Assembly: GCF_011516735.1 (NCBI RefSeq)
Contig: NZ_WOSX01000005.1
Span: forward strand, 83,105-147,104
Direction of reading: 5' to 3'
Source of the DNA: Acetobacter fallax
GTDB taxonomy: Bacteria > Pseudomonadota > Alphaproteobacteria > Acetobacterales > Acetobacteraceae
DNA length: 64,000 nucleotides
In this document: positions 36,318 through 45,424 of the stretch, piece by piece
How the letters are laid out: every line of letters starts with the position of its first letter
Position numbering within the stretch: position 1 is the first letter of the stretch
Made by a program: the position numbers and the translations under genes
The notes under the pieces: model-generated
Databases searched by the model: none
The model's input: only the letters and a program-made list of their open reading frames with translations
What the model was told of the DNA's origin: nothing

Positions 36318-39173
36318 TCAGATGACGGCTTTGATGGCCGAGGCCAGCGTTGCCAGGCCTGTTTTCAGATCGCCTTTGATGTGGACACGGAGGGCGCGGC
36401 GTCCACGTTCGGCGAGAACGTCGAAATCGCCACGGGCCTGTGCGGCTTTTACCACACCGAAGCTGTAACGCTCGCCGGGGACGGGCAGATCATGCGCGTC
36501 ATCAGCGGTGATTTGCAGGAACACACCTGTGTCAGGGCCGCCTTTATAGGCCTGGCCTGTCGAGTGCAGGAAACGGGGGCCAAACTCGGCAGCTGTGGCG
36601 ACGGTTTTTGCATCGCGGATGGCCAGCCTTGTGTGCTGAATCCATTCGATCGAAGCCCGGTCGCGCTCGATATAGGCGAGGAGACCGACATAATCACCGG
36701 GTTTCACGCGGTCAAAATGGGCTTTCAGAATGGCCTGAGTGTTCGTGCCTTTCAGGGCCGAGGTATTTTTCGCATCGGCGAAGAAGGCGAGATCACCGTC
36801 TGTGGCGAACGGGGCTTCCGCAGGAAGGGAACCGGTTTCGTTATAGGCTGATGTCAGCTTCTTTGTTTCGATTTTGCTGGCTTCGACGTCTGGCTGATCG
36901 AACGGGTTGATCTTCAGATAAGCCCCGGCCACCGCTGTTGCGATTTCCCAGCGAAAAAATTCCTGCGCGATCTGGCGACGGTCATGCAGATTGATGGTGA
37001 CGACCGGCTCGCCGGCGTCGATCAGGGTGCGGACGGCTTCGTCCTGCTCGTGGGAATGTTCGTTCGACAGGCGGAAGTAAACGAACAGGCGATCTTTGCC
37101 GTAATGTTTCGGACCGGCCAGAGTTTCGTCATCGACGGGGATCAGACCCTTACCGAGCTTGCCGGTTGATTCCGCGATGAGCTGTTCGGCCCAGGCACCG
37201 AAATCGGCGATCTGTTTCGTTGCGATGATGGTGATTTTGTCGCGGCCGAACTCCGTGGCGCCGACGCCGAAGACGGTGCCAAGCAGGACGCCGGGGTTGA
37301 CGGCAGGGGGGACGCTGCTGTCGGAGGCGCGGACGCCATGCAGTGCGTCATCCAGGAACAGTTTCAGCGGCACGCCGGATGCGGCAGCGGGAACGATGCC
37401 GAAATTCGACAGCACGGAATAACGACCGCCAATCTGCTTTTCACCGAAAAAGACTTTCCAGAACCCGTCTTTTTTCGCCTGGGCTTCGAGTTTCGATCCG
37501 GGATCGGTCACGGCGACGAAATGCTGGCCGGCTTTCTCGCCGAGCGTCTTCTTCGCCACATCGAAGAAATACGCGAGCATGATGTTGGGTTCGAGCGTGC
37601 TGCCTGATTTGGAAGAGACGATGAACAGCGTGTGTGCCGGATCGATTTTCTTCCCGAAGGTCGCGACCTGCTGAGGGTCGGTGCTGTCCAGAACATAGAG
37701 ATGGGCAAAACCTTCGTGCTTACCGAAGGTTTCCGCGAGCACTTCCGGGCCGAGGCTGGAGCCGCCCATGCCGAGGAGCAGGATCTGCTTAAAGCCGCGG
37801 GCTTTCACCTCTGTCTGGAAGGCTTCGAGTTCTTTCAGATGCGCCAGGCGATCATCGACGATATCGAGCCATTTCAGCCATTTTGACTCGTCGCTGCTGG
37901 TCCAGACCGAGGCATCGCGTGCCCAGAGCTTGCGGATCGTGCCGGCTTTACGCCAGGTGTCCAGGCCCTTTTTGACGGCTTCATCGAACGCGGTCGGAAG
38001 AGAAAGTTTTGTGTCCGCCAGCTTCTTTCCGAGGATTGCGTTCTGTTTGGCGGCCACGGAGCCCAGCAGGCTGTCAAAGGCTTCCGCGAAGGAGGCGACG
38101 CCTTCATCGACGAGTGTGCGGGTAATGCCTTCGAGATCGAGTCCGAGACGTTCTGCTTCTTTCATCACGTGTTCGGCTTCGCTGACGTTCTCGCCCAGTG
38201 AGGCACGCAGCTTGCCGTGATCGCGAAACGCATCCAGCGTGGCGGGCGGGATGGTGTTGACGGTTTCGGAGCCGATCAGTTCCTCAAGATACAGCACGTC
38301 GCTGTAGGCTTTGTCTTTTGTGCCGGTGGAGGCCCAGAGCAGGCGCTGCGGCTGGGCGCCGGCGGCTTTCAGCTTCGACCAGCGGTCGCTTTTCATGACG
38401 CCGAGCCAGTATTGCCAGGCCAGTTTCGCGTTCGCGATGGCGACCTTGCCGCGCACGGCGGAGAGAGCCTTGCTATCGGCATCTCCGGCTTTCACGCGGC
38501 GATCGATTTCGGCATCGATCTTGCCGTCGATGCGGCTGACGAAGAACGAGGCGACGGAAGCGATGCCGGAGACCGGCTTTCCGGCCTTCAGGCGGTGTTC
38601 AAGGCCGGAAAGCCATGCTTCGACGACTTTTTTGTAAGCATTGAGCGAGAACAGCAGCGTGACGTTGATGTTGATGCCGTCCGCGATTGATTTTTCGATA
38701 GCCGGCACGCCTTCGTTCGTGCCGGGAATCTTGATCATGAGATTGGGTTCGGCAACGGCGGTCCAGAGGCGAGCGGCTTCGTGTTCCGTACCCTGCGTGT
38801 CACGCGCCAGGTATGGCGAGACCTCAAGGCTCACATAGCCGTCGAGGGCTTTTGTGGCGTCGAATATCGGCTTCAGAAGTTTTGCGACTTCCCGGATATC
38901 CTGAATGGCAAGCCGCTCGTAGAGCTGGCCGGCCGAAACAGTATCATGGGCGAGGATGTCGTGAATCTGCGCGTCGTAATCGGTGCCTTCACCCATGGCT
39001 TTCTGAAAAATCGCCGGGTTGGAGGTTACGCCCTTTACGCCATCTTCCGCGATGAGCTTTGCCATTGAACCGTCCCGCGTGTAACCGCGTCGGACAAAAT
39101 CCAGCCATGGCGACTGATCGAACTGTTCAAGCTCACGCAACGGACTTTTTCCGGTGCTCGACGTGGCGTTCAT
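36318..39173 (-). CDS. tal-pgi: Bifunctional transaldolase / glucose-6-phosphate isomerase
   Basis: A 951-residue fusion that links the non-oxidative pentose phosphate branch with hexose-phosphate isomerisation. Residues up to about 380 are transaldolase ([36 protein letters not shown] with the region before the Schiff-base Lys-containing AWQYWLG and [13 protein letters not shown]). The rest is glucose-6-phosphate isomerase ([30 protein letters not shown], and [17 protein letters not shown]). The ATG at 39173 has AGGAGA six bases before it; the longer frame runs into the upstream terminator. It leads the operon to gntK. Confidence 0.97.
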   Translation of the reverse strand: MNATSSTGKSPLRELEQFDQSPWLDFVRRGYTRDGSMAKLIAEDGVKGVTSNPAIFQKAMGEGTDYDAQIHDILAHDTVSAGQLYERLAIQDIREVAKLLKPIFDATKALDGYVSLEVSPYLARDTQGTEHEAARLWTAVAEPNLMIKIPGTNEGVPAIEKSIADGININVTLLFSLNAYKKVVEAWLSGLEHRLKAGKPVSGIASVASFFVSRIDGKIDAEIDRRVKAGDADSKALSAVRGKVAIANAKLAWQYWLGVMKSDRWSKLKAAGAQPQRLLWASTGTKDKAYSDVLYLEELIGSETVNTIPPATLDAFRDHGKLRASLGENVSEAEHVMKEAERLGLDLEGITRTLVDEGVASFAEAFDSLLGSVAAKQNAILGKKLADTKLSLPTAFDEAVKKGLDTWRKAGTIRKLWARDASVWTSSDESKWLKWLDIVDDRLAHLKELEAFQTEVKARGFKQILLLGMGGSSLGPEVLAETFGKHEGFAHLYVLDSTDPQQVATFGKKIDPAHTLFIVSSKSGSTLEPNIMLAYFFDVAKKTLGEKAGQHFVAVTDPGSKLEAQAKKDGFWKVFFGEKQIGGRYSVLSNFGIVPAAASGVPLKLFLDDALHGVRASDSSVPPAVNPGVLLGTVFGVGATEFGRDKITIIATKQIADFGAWAEQLIAESTGKLGKGLIPVDDETLAGPKHYGKDRLFVYFRLSNEHSHEQDEAVRTLIDAGEPVVTINLHDRRQIAQEFFRWEIATAVAGAYLKINPFDQPDVEASKIETKKLTSAYNETGSLPAEAPFATDGDLAFFADAKNTSALKGTNTQAILKAHFDRVKPGDYVGLLAYIERDRASIEWIQHTRLAIRDAKTVATAAEFGPRFLHSTGQAYKGGPDTGVFLQITADDAHDLPVPGERYSFGVVKAAQARGDFDVLAERGRRALRVHIKGDLKTGLATLASAIKAVI

Positions 39174-39225
39174 GGCAAATTCTCCTCTTCCCCGGCATCG
39201 GTGACGACGCCGGCACTCTTTCATC

Positions 39226-39254
39226 AAAAAACCCCGCGTCACGAAGACGCGGGG
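39226..39254 (-). terminator. Rho-independent terminator after tkt
   Basis: A 9-bp perfect stem (CCCCGCGTC / GACGCGGGG, 5-base loop) with a run of six U on the minus strand, 14 bases after the tkt stop. It separates tkt from the tal-pgi operon or attenuates read-through. Confidence 0.9.
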
Positions 39255-39268
39255 CATAGCATCAGATG

Positions 39269-41425
39269 TCAGGCACCCGCCTGTTTACGCGCGGCCTTCA
39301 CGACCGCATCGACAGTGAATCCGAATTTCTTCATCAGTTCGGGCGCGGGGGCCGATGAACCGAAGCCATACATTCCGATCACTTCGCCGGTCAGGCCGAC
39401 ATAGCGATGCCAGCCGACGGCGGAGGCGGCTTCGACCGAGACGCGTCCGGTCACCTCCGGTGGCAGGACTTCATCACGGTAGGACTGTGGCTGCTCTTCG
39501 AACAGTTCCCAGCACGGCATGGAGACGACCCGCGCGGCCACGCCCTCCGCGACGAGCTGTTCGTAGGCCTCGACGACCAGACCCAGTTCGCTGCCGGTGG
39601 ACATCAGGATGACGGCCGGTTTTTTACCGCTGTCAGCAAGGATGTAAGCGCCTTTGGCGAGGCCGCTGGCCGGAGCGTATTTGCTCCGATCAAGTGTCGG
39701 GAGGTTCTGACGGCTCAGGGCCAGAGCGACCGGACGATCCGTGAACGGGATCAGGGTGCGCCAGGCTTCTGCGACTTCGTTGGCGTCGCCGGGGCGGATG
39801 GTGATCAGGCCCGGTGTGGCCCGCAGCTGCACGAGCTGTTCGATGGGCTGGTGGGTCGGTCCGTCTTCGCCCACGCCGACGGAATCATGCGTGAAGACGT
39901 AGATCGAGGGCACTTCCATCAGAGCCGAAAGACGGATCGGCGCTTTCATGTAATCGGAGAAGATCAGGAAGCCGGCGCCGAAGGCCCGCAGACCTGACAG
40001 CGCGATACCGTTGACGATGGAGCCCATCGCATGTTCGCGCACGCCGAAATGCAGGTTGCGACCGGAATAGCTGCCGTTCCACTCCGGCGGCTGGAATGCA
40101 CCGCCGTTTTTGATCGCGGTTTTGGTTGATGGCGCCAGATCGGCCGCGCCACCGAGCAGCCAGGGCAGTTTTGCCGCGATGGCGTTGAGGACTTCGCCTG
40201 AGCTTGCGCGGGAGGCTATGCCTTTTGCGTCCGTTTTATAGGTGGGGATTTCCGAATCCCAGCCTTCCGGAAGACCACCGGAGAGGATCAGTTCGATCTC
40301 TTTTGCGAGATCCGGGTACTGTTTGCTGTAAGCAGCGAAGAGTTCGTCCCATTTCGCATGAGCCGCTTTGCCGCGTGCGCCGAGCTTATCCTGGAAGTGC
40401 TGCTGCACGCCGTCCGGTACGTAGAAGCTTTTGTCTTCCGGCCAGCCATAAGCGCGTTTGGTTTCGCGGATTTCTTCCTCGCCAAGCGGCTCGCCATGCG
40501 CGGCGGCGGTACCGGCCTTGTGAGGGGAGCCCCAGGCGATGATGGAATGGACGAGGATGAAGGTCGGGCGGGTCTTTTCCGCTTTTGCTTTTTCAAGCAG
40601 GTCCAGGAGGGTGGCCGTGTCGTTGGCATCCTTCAGGATGAGAACCTGCCAGCCATAGGCTTCGAAGCGCTTCGCCACGTCTTCCGTGAAGGCGAGGTCT
40701 GTGGAGCCTTCGATGGAAATCCGGTTGGCGTCGTAGATCCAGGTGAGGTTGTCGAGCTTCAGATGCGCGGCTGTGGAGGCGGCTTCGCTGGAGACACCCT
40801 CCATCATGTCACCGTCACCGCAGACGGTATAGACGTGATAATCGAAGAGCGGGAAACCGGGCTTGTCGAAGCGGGCTGACAGCCATTTCTGCGCGATGGC
40901 CATGCCGACCGAATTGCCGCAGCCCTGGCCGAGCGGTCCGGTCGTGGTCTCGACGCCGGCTGTGTGGCGATATTCCGGGTGGCCTGGTGTTTTGGAGCCG
41001 AGCTGACGGAATTTTTCCAGATCGCCGATCGTGAGTGACGGCTTATCTGTGGGTTTACCGTCTTTCAGATCACGGATGCCGGCCAGATAGATCAGGGAAT
41101 AGAGCAGCATCGACGCGTGACCGACGGACAGCACGAAGCGGTCACGGCCGGGCCATCGGGGATCGGCCGGATCATAATTCAGCACGTCCTGCCACAAGGT
41201 GTAGGCCACGGGCGCGAGGGCCATGGCTGTGCCGGGATGACCTGAATTTGCTTTCTGCACCGCGTCCATGGACAGCGTGCGGATCGTGTTAATGGCGGTC
41301 TGGTCGATATCCTGTGCCGGGGTATGTTGTACCGGGGCGCCGCCGGTTTCCGGAGCGCGGGCCACTCCTGCGCGCCCGGACCCGAACTGACTGATCCCGG
41401 ACTGACTGGCATGGGGAAAACGCAT
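39269..41425 (-). CDS. tkt: Transketolase
   Basis: Thiamine-diphosphate enzyme moving two-carbon units between sugar phosphates. KANSGHPGTAMALAPVAYTLW, the TPP-binding GDGDMMEGVSSEA region and DANRISIEGSTD, and later IYVFTHDSVGVGEDGPTHQPIEQL (in two parts) and NFGVREHAMGS-like HFGVREHAMGS are present. I use the ATG at 41425, with AGAGGA upstream, giving 718 residues: about 40 more than usual at the N-terminus (MRFPHASQSGISQF...). Own terminator downstream, with possible read-through to tal-pgi. Confidence 0.96.
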   Translation of the reverse strand: MRFPHASQSGISQFGSGRAGVARAPETGGAPVQHTPAQDIDQTAINTIRTLSMDAVQKANSGHPGTAMALAPVAYTLWQDVLNYDPADPRWPGRDRFVLSVGHASMLLYSLIYLAGIRDLKDGKPTDKPSLTIGDLEKFRQLGSKTPGHPEYRHTAGVETTTGPLGQGCGNSVGMAIAQKWLSARFDKPGFPLFDYHVYTVCGDGDMMEGVSSEAASTAAHLKLDNLTWIYDANRISIEGSTDLAFTEDVAKRFEAYGWQVLILKDANDTATLLDLLEKAKAEKTRPTFILVHSIIAWGSPHKAGTAAAHGEPLGEEEIRETKRAYGWPEDKSFYVPDGVQQHFQDKLGARGKAAHAKWDELFAAYSKQYPDLAKEIELILSGGLPEGWDSEIPTYKTDAKGIASRASSGEVLNAIAAKLPWLLGGAADLAPSTKTAIKNGGAFQPPEWNGSYSGRNLHFGVREHAMGSIVNGIALSGLRAFGAGFLIFSDYMKAPIRLSALMEVPSIYVFTHDSVGVGEDGPTHQPIEQLVQLRATPGLITIRPGDANEVAEAWRTLIPFTDRPVALALSRQNLPTLDRSKYAPASGLAKGAYILADSGKKPAVILMSTGSELGLVVEAYEQLVAEGVAARVVSMPCWELFEEQPQSYRDEVLPPEVTGRVSVEAASAVGWHRYVGLTGEVIGMYGFGSSAPAPELMKKFGFTVDAVVKAARKQAGA

Positions 41426-41647
41426 TACAACCGATCCTCTGTGACAGGCCTTCAATGGCTCCTGCCTCTTCACGGGCAGGAAATACCACGGACTCTTATT
41501 GACTGGCTTACATTCCCACGGCACCGATCGACCGGCAAGGCGAGGCGCGAAAACGGGAAAGCCGCTTGCAGGCTGCATGAACACAAGCGTTACCGGGGCT
41601 GACGGTTGCCCTGCTCACGGGCTTGTGAGCTTTTTCCGGATGAATTC

Positions 41648-42928
41648 TTAACTTTCAGCCGCGAGAGCACGGGCGCCGATGTCGGTGCGCCACACGGCAT
41701 CGTCCCACCGGATGGCTCCGACGCCCTTATAAGCCCGCGTGATGGCCTCTCCGAGTGTGGGCGCGGTCGCGCAGACTGTCAGCACGCGGCCGCCGGACGC
41801 GACCAGATCGCCGTTTGCATTGCGGCTGGTGCCGGCCTGGAACACGCGCACACCGGGCAGAGCTTCGGCGTCGTCAATTCCTGCGATGAGGCCACCTTTC
41901 GCATAGGTTTCGGGATAGCCGCGTGCGGCCAGCACGATGGCGGCCGAGGCCTCGTCCGAGAAGCCGATCGTCACGTCTGCGAGCGATCCTTTCGCGAGAG
42001 CCGCGAGAGCGGGAAGAAGGTCGGTGCTGAGCCGTATCAGCAGGGCCTGGGCCTCCGGGTCACCGAAACGCACATTATATTCGATCAGCTTCGGGCCTTC
42101 GGTCGTGAGCATGAGACCAGCGAAGATGATGCCATGAAAGGGGGTGCCGCGCCGGACCATTTCTTTCAGCATGGGGCGGACCATCAGGTCGAGTGCGTGG
42201 TTCTGTGCGGCGCGGTCGAAGCCGGCCGGCGGGGAGATTGCGCCCATACCGCCCGTGTTTGGCCCGGTATCGCCATCCCCGATGCGCTTGTGATCCTGCG
42301 CCGCGCCGATGAGCACGGCGGTTTCACCCGAGCAGAAGGCGAACAGCGAGACTTCCTCGCCGACAAGACATTCCTCAATCACGACTGCGTGGCCCGCATC
42401 GCCGAGCTTGTCGGAGGTCATCATGTCGCTGATAGCGGTTTCGGCTTCGGTGATGGTCTGTGCGACGACGACGCCTTTGCCGGCGGCCAGACCATCGGCC
42501 TTGACGACGATGGGAGCGCCGCGTCGGCGGACCAGCGCCATGGCGTGGGCCGGGTCTGTGAACCGTTCCCAGCGGGCGGTGGGAATTCCGGCGGCGTCAC
42601 AGATTTCCTTTGTGAAGGTTTTGCTGCCTTCCAGGGCGGCGGCGGCCCGGGTGGGACCGGCGCAGGCGATCCCGGCTTCCGCGCAGGCATCGGCGAGGCC
42701 GGCGACCAGGGGGGCTTCGGGGCCGGGCACGACGAGGTCGATGGCTTCGCGGCGCGCGAAATCGACCAGGGCGGCCACGTTGCCTGCCGCGATGGCAACA
42801 TTGGTGCCGCAGAGAGCCGTGCCGGGGTTGCCGGGGGCGATATAAAGCTGCGTGAGGTCGGGTGAGGCGGCGAGTGCCGCCGCGAGGGCATGTTCACGCC
42901 CGCCTGATCCAACCAGCAAAACCCGCAT
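41648..42928 (-). CDS. purD: Phosphoribosylamine-glycine ligase
   Basis: Second step of purine synthesis; ATP-grasp fold. It begins MRVLLVGSGGREHAL, and shows PGNPGTA, VVKADGLAAGKGVVVAQT and the metal-binding LIEYNVRFGDPEAQ. 426 residues, normal. Monocistronic; it faces away from xseA, 108 bases apart. Confidence 0.97.
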   Translation of the reverse strand: MRVLLVGSGGREHALAAALAASPDLTQLYIAPGNPGTALCGTNVAIAAGNVAALVDFARREAIDLVVPGPEAPLVAGLADACAEAGIACAGPTRAAAALEGSKTFTKEICDAAGIPTARWERFTDPAHAMALVRRRGAPIVVKADGLAAGKGVVVAQTITEAETAISDMMTSDKLGDAGHAVVIEECLVGEEVSLFAFCSGETAVLIGAAQDHKRIGDGDTGPNTGGMGAISPPAGFDRAAQNHALDLMVRPMLKEMVRRGTPFHGIIFAGLMLTTEGPKLIEYNVRFGDPEAQALLIRLSTDLLPALAALAKGSLADVTIGFSDEASAAIVLAARGYPETYAKGGLIAGIDDAEALPGVRVFQAGTSRNANGDLVASGGRVLTVCATAPTLGEAITRAYKGVGAIRWDDAVWRTDIGARALAAES

Positions 42929-43036
42929 CGTCTCACCCTTCCCGCGCCTGCCTGCGACAGGCGCTGCCGTCTGATTTATGACCCTGCCGCAGGGTCTCCT
43001 GTTGAGGCTGCTGCGTCTGTAGCATAGGGTCGGGCC

Positions 43037-44497
43037 ATGGACGATGCCCCACTTGCCGCGCCTTTCGGCAATGTTCCCGAATACTCGGTTGCCGAGATTT
43101 CAGGAGCGATCAAACAGACCCTCGAAAGCACCTTCGGGCGCATCCGCGTTCGTGGCGAGATCACGGAGTTCAAGCGCTACAGCTCCGGTCATCTCTATTT
43201 TTCACTGAAGGATGAGGGAGGCAAGATTTCCGGCGTGGTCTGGCGCGGGTCGGTATCGCGGCTCGGGCTGGTGCCGGAAAATGGGCTTGAGATCATCGCG
43301 ACGGGACGGATTTCCTCTTATGGCGAGCGGTCGAGCTATCAGCTGATCGTCGAGAAGATGGAGTATGCCGGCGAGGGTGCGTTGCTGGCGCGCATCGAGC
43401 GGCTGCGGCTGCGGCTGGCTGAAGAGGGGCTGTTCGATCGGGAGAGGAAGCGGCGGATTCCGCGTCTGCCGAAGCTGATTGGCGTTGTGACCTCGCCCCA
43501 GGGGGCGGTGCTGCATGATATCTGCACGACGATTGCGCGGCGCTTTCCACGGGAGCTGCTGATCTGGCCGGTTGCGGTGCAGGGCGAAGGAGCGGCGGCG
43601 CAGATTACGGCCGCGATTCAGGGTTTTGGCCGGCTTGGCGTGCCCGGTCCGGGGGCGTCTCTGCCGCGACCGGATGTGCTGATCGTGGCGCGGGGCGGCG
43701 GCTCGCTTGAGGACCTGATGGCCTTCAACGAGGAGAGTGTTCTGCGGGCCGTGGCGGCCTGTCCGATTCCGGTGATCTCGGCGGTCGGGCATGAGACGGA
43801 CACGACGCTGATCGATTATGTTTCCGACATTCGGGCCCCGACGCCGACGGCGGCGGCGGAGCTGGCGGTGCCGGTGCGCAATGAATTGCTGGCGGACCTT
43901 GCGCATCGGGCTGCCCGGATGGGGAGTGCGCTGACCCGGATTGCCCAGACGGCGCGATTGCGGCTCGATCGGGCGGCGTCCGGTTTACCGGATCTTCCTT
44001 CTCTGCTCGACACGGCCCGGATGCGGCTGGATGACCGGTCGCACAGGCTGGAGCTGGCGCTGCCTTCGCTGCTGGAGCGGCGGCGGACAGCGCTGATGGT
44101 TGCTGAGCGTCACATGCCGGCGCCCGGAACGATTATTGCGGAACGGCGCGCACGGCTGGTGCTGCGGACGGCGGCGCTGGATGCGGCGGCCACGGCGCTG
44201 GGACGAGCGGCGGAAGCCCGGCTTGGTCGCACCCGTCTTTCCCCTGCCCCGCTTCTGGCGCTGTGCCGGGAGCGACAGGCACGGCTGGCCGGGGTTGGCG
44301 GATTGCTTGAATCCGTCTCGCCGCGTGCGGTTCTGGAGCGTGGCTATGTGCTGGTGCGCGATGCCGCAGGCGAGCCGGTGACGCGGGCGGGGAAACTTTC
44401 GGCCGGGGAGCACGTCACGCTTGTGTTTGCTGACGGCGGGAAGGCTGCGCGCATTGAAGGCCGCAAAGACACACCACAAGGATTACTGGACCTGTGA
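43037..44497 (+). CDS. xseA: Exodeoxyribonuclease VII large subunit
   Basis: Catalytic subunit of exonuclease VII. An N-terminal OB domain (EYSVAEISGAIKQTLE, RVRGEITEFKRYSSGHLYFSLKD in two parts) is followed by the catalytic region with GVVTSPQGAVLHDI, LIVARGGGSLEDLMAFNEESV and PVISAVGHETDTTLIDYVSDIRAPTPTAAAE (in two parts), then a long coiled coil and the closing VLERGYVLVRD. 486 residues. GTGA overlap with the small gene after it. Confidence 0.97.
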   Translation: MDDAPLAAPFGNVPEYSVAEISGAIKQTLESTFGRIRVRGEITEFKRYSSGHLYFSLKDEGGKISGVVWRGSVSRLGLVPENGLEIIATGRISSYGERSSYQLIVEKMEYAGEGALLARIERLRLRLAEEGLFDRERKRRIPRLPKLIGVVTSPQGAVLHDICTTIARRFPRELLIWPVAVQGEGAAAQITAAIQGFGRLGVPGPGASLPRPDVLIVARGGGSLEDLMAFNEESVLRAVAACPIPVISAVGHETDTTLIDYVSDIRAPTPTAAAELAVPVRNELLADLAHRAARMGSALTRIAQTARLRLDRAASGLPDLPSLLDTARMRLDDRSHRLELALPSLLERRRTALMVAERHMPAPGTIIAERRARLVLRTAALDAAATALGRAAEARLGRTRLSPAPLLALCRERQARLAGVGGLLESVSPRAVLERGYVLVRDAAGEPVTRAGKLSAGEHVTLVFADGGKAARIEGRKDTPQGLLDL

Positions 44498-44769
44498 AAA
44501 AGAATTTCCTGGAGTCGAAGCTCGACGCGCTGAAATCTCCTCCGATGGATGTGAAGCTCGATCAGAAGCCTGTTGCCAAGCTGATCGTGATCGGGGTGAT
44601 CATTCTCGTGGGGCTGGGCATGATCGGCTATATCGCAACGTCTTTCGTTTCGGCTTATCGCGCCTCCACACAGCCGGGTGTGGCGCAGACACTGGACTGT
44701 AAGATGGTGTCTTCCGATAAGCCCGATGGTGATCCATCGCATTGCGGGACGAACGGGACGGGCAGGTAA
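44494..44769 (+). CDS. Small single-pass membrane protein
   Basis: 91 residues from a GTG that overlaps the xseA stop (GTGA), which implies coupling. The N-terminal 28 residues are charged, residues 29-51 form one membrane helix (LIVIGVIILVGLGMIGYIATSFV), and the rest is short and holds two Cys. Function unknown. Confidence 0.7.
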   Translation: MKKNFLESKLDALKSPPMDVKLDQKPVAKLIVIGVIILVGLGMIGYIATSFVSAYRASTQPGVAQTLDCKMVSSDKPDGDPSHCGTNGTGR

Positions 44770-44929
44770 TCTGCTGCGCGGTCGTGCCGGGACGAGGGGA
44801 TCTGTGGCCTGGATGGGACACCGTCCCCGGATCCGGGCGGGTCTCTGTCTGACCGGATCTGACGGATGCCGTTTGGGACCGGGCGTTGTTTCTCTTTGAC
44901 AGAGATGAAGGTCTCAGAGGCTGTGACGT

Positions 44930-45215
44930 GGATGCGGGCATCCGGGCTCAGCGCGGACCCGGCAGGACTGTAAGCCCCTGCACTCCGATTTGTTTGTAAA
45001 GGCTCTGTTGTCGTTAAGTGCTGACACTTTCTCAGGGTTTTGCCCGTGATGACCACCAAAGGTCACAGACCTTTGGAAACCGGCTTGTTGATCAACAGAT
45101 CGGGGTGAAGGGGGCAGCGACCCCTGCCGGGTTCCATAGCTGAGCCCTGCCAGCCTCACACCTGTCAGTCTCACGTAAGTCGTAAGGCCGGACCTCCTGA
45201 CATTACAGGCGACAC
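44930..45215. repeat. Modular palindromic repeat cluster, copy 9
   Basis: Between the small membrane protein and the TonB receptor. Worn C/D at about 44950-44990, B/A in reverse order (GGGTTTTGCCCGTGATGACCACC, then AAAGGTCACAGACCTTT at about 45057), linker with GATCAACAGATCGGGGTGAAGG, and a D remnant GGCAGCGACCCCTGCC. Sequence from about 45216 to 45424 is AT-rich and has no repeat module; it should hold the receptor's promoter. Confidence 0.8.
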
Positions 45216-45424
45216 GCCGGAACGGCGCTGCCTTACGCGTAACTGCTAACGGACTGATTCGACACCGAAACACACTGTGTTCCGCAGGACACAATGATCT
45301 GCGATACGATTAATATGCGCATATAATAAATTCACGCACTGAGTGAGTGGTGATAGCAACAACGAAACAGTGTGATTGTATGTAAAAAATACAACATATA
45401 TTCGTGGATTATGGAGACTCCATC

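Noticed and set aside
41606..42865. 419-codon plus-strand frame opposite purD
   Set aside because: Complete overlap with purD and no recognisable motif; an effect of GC-rich codon bias.
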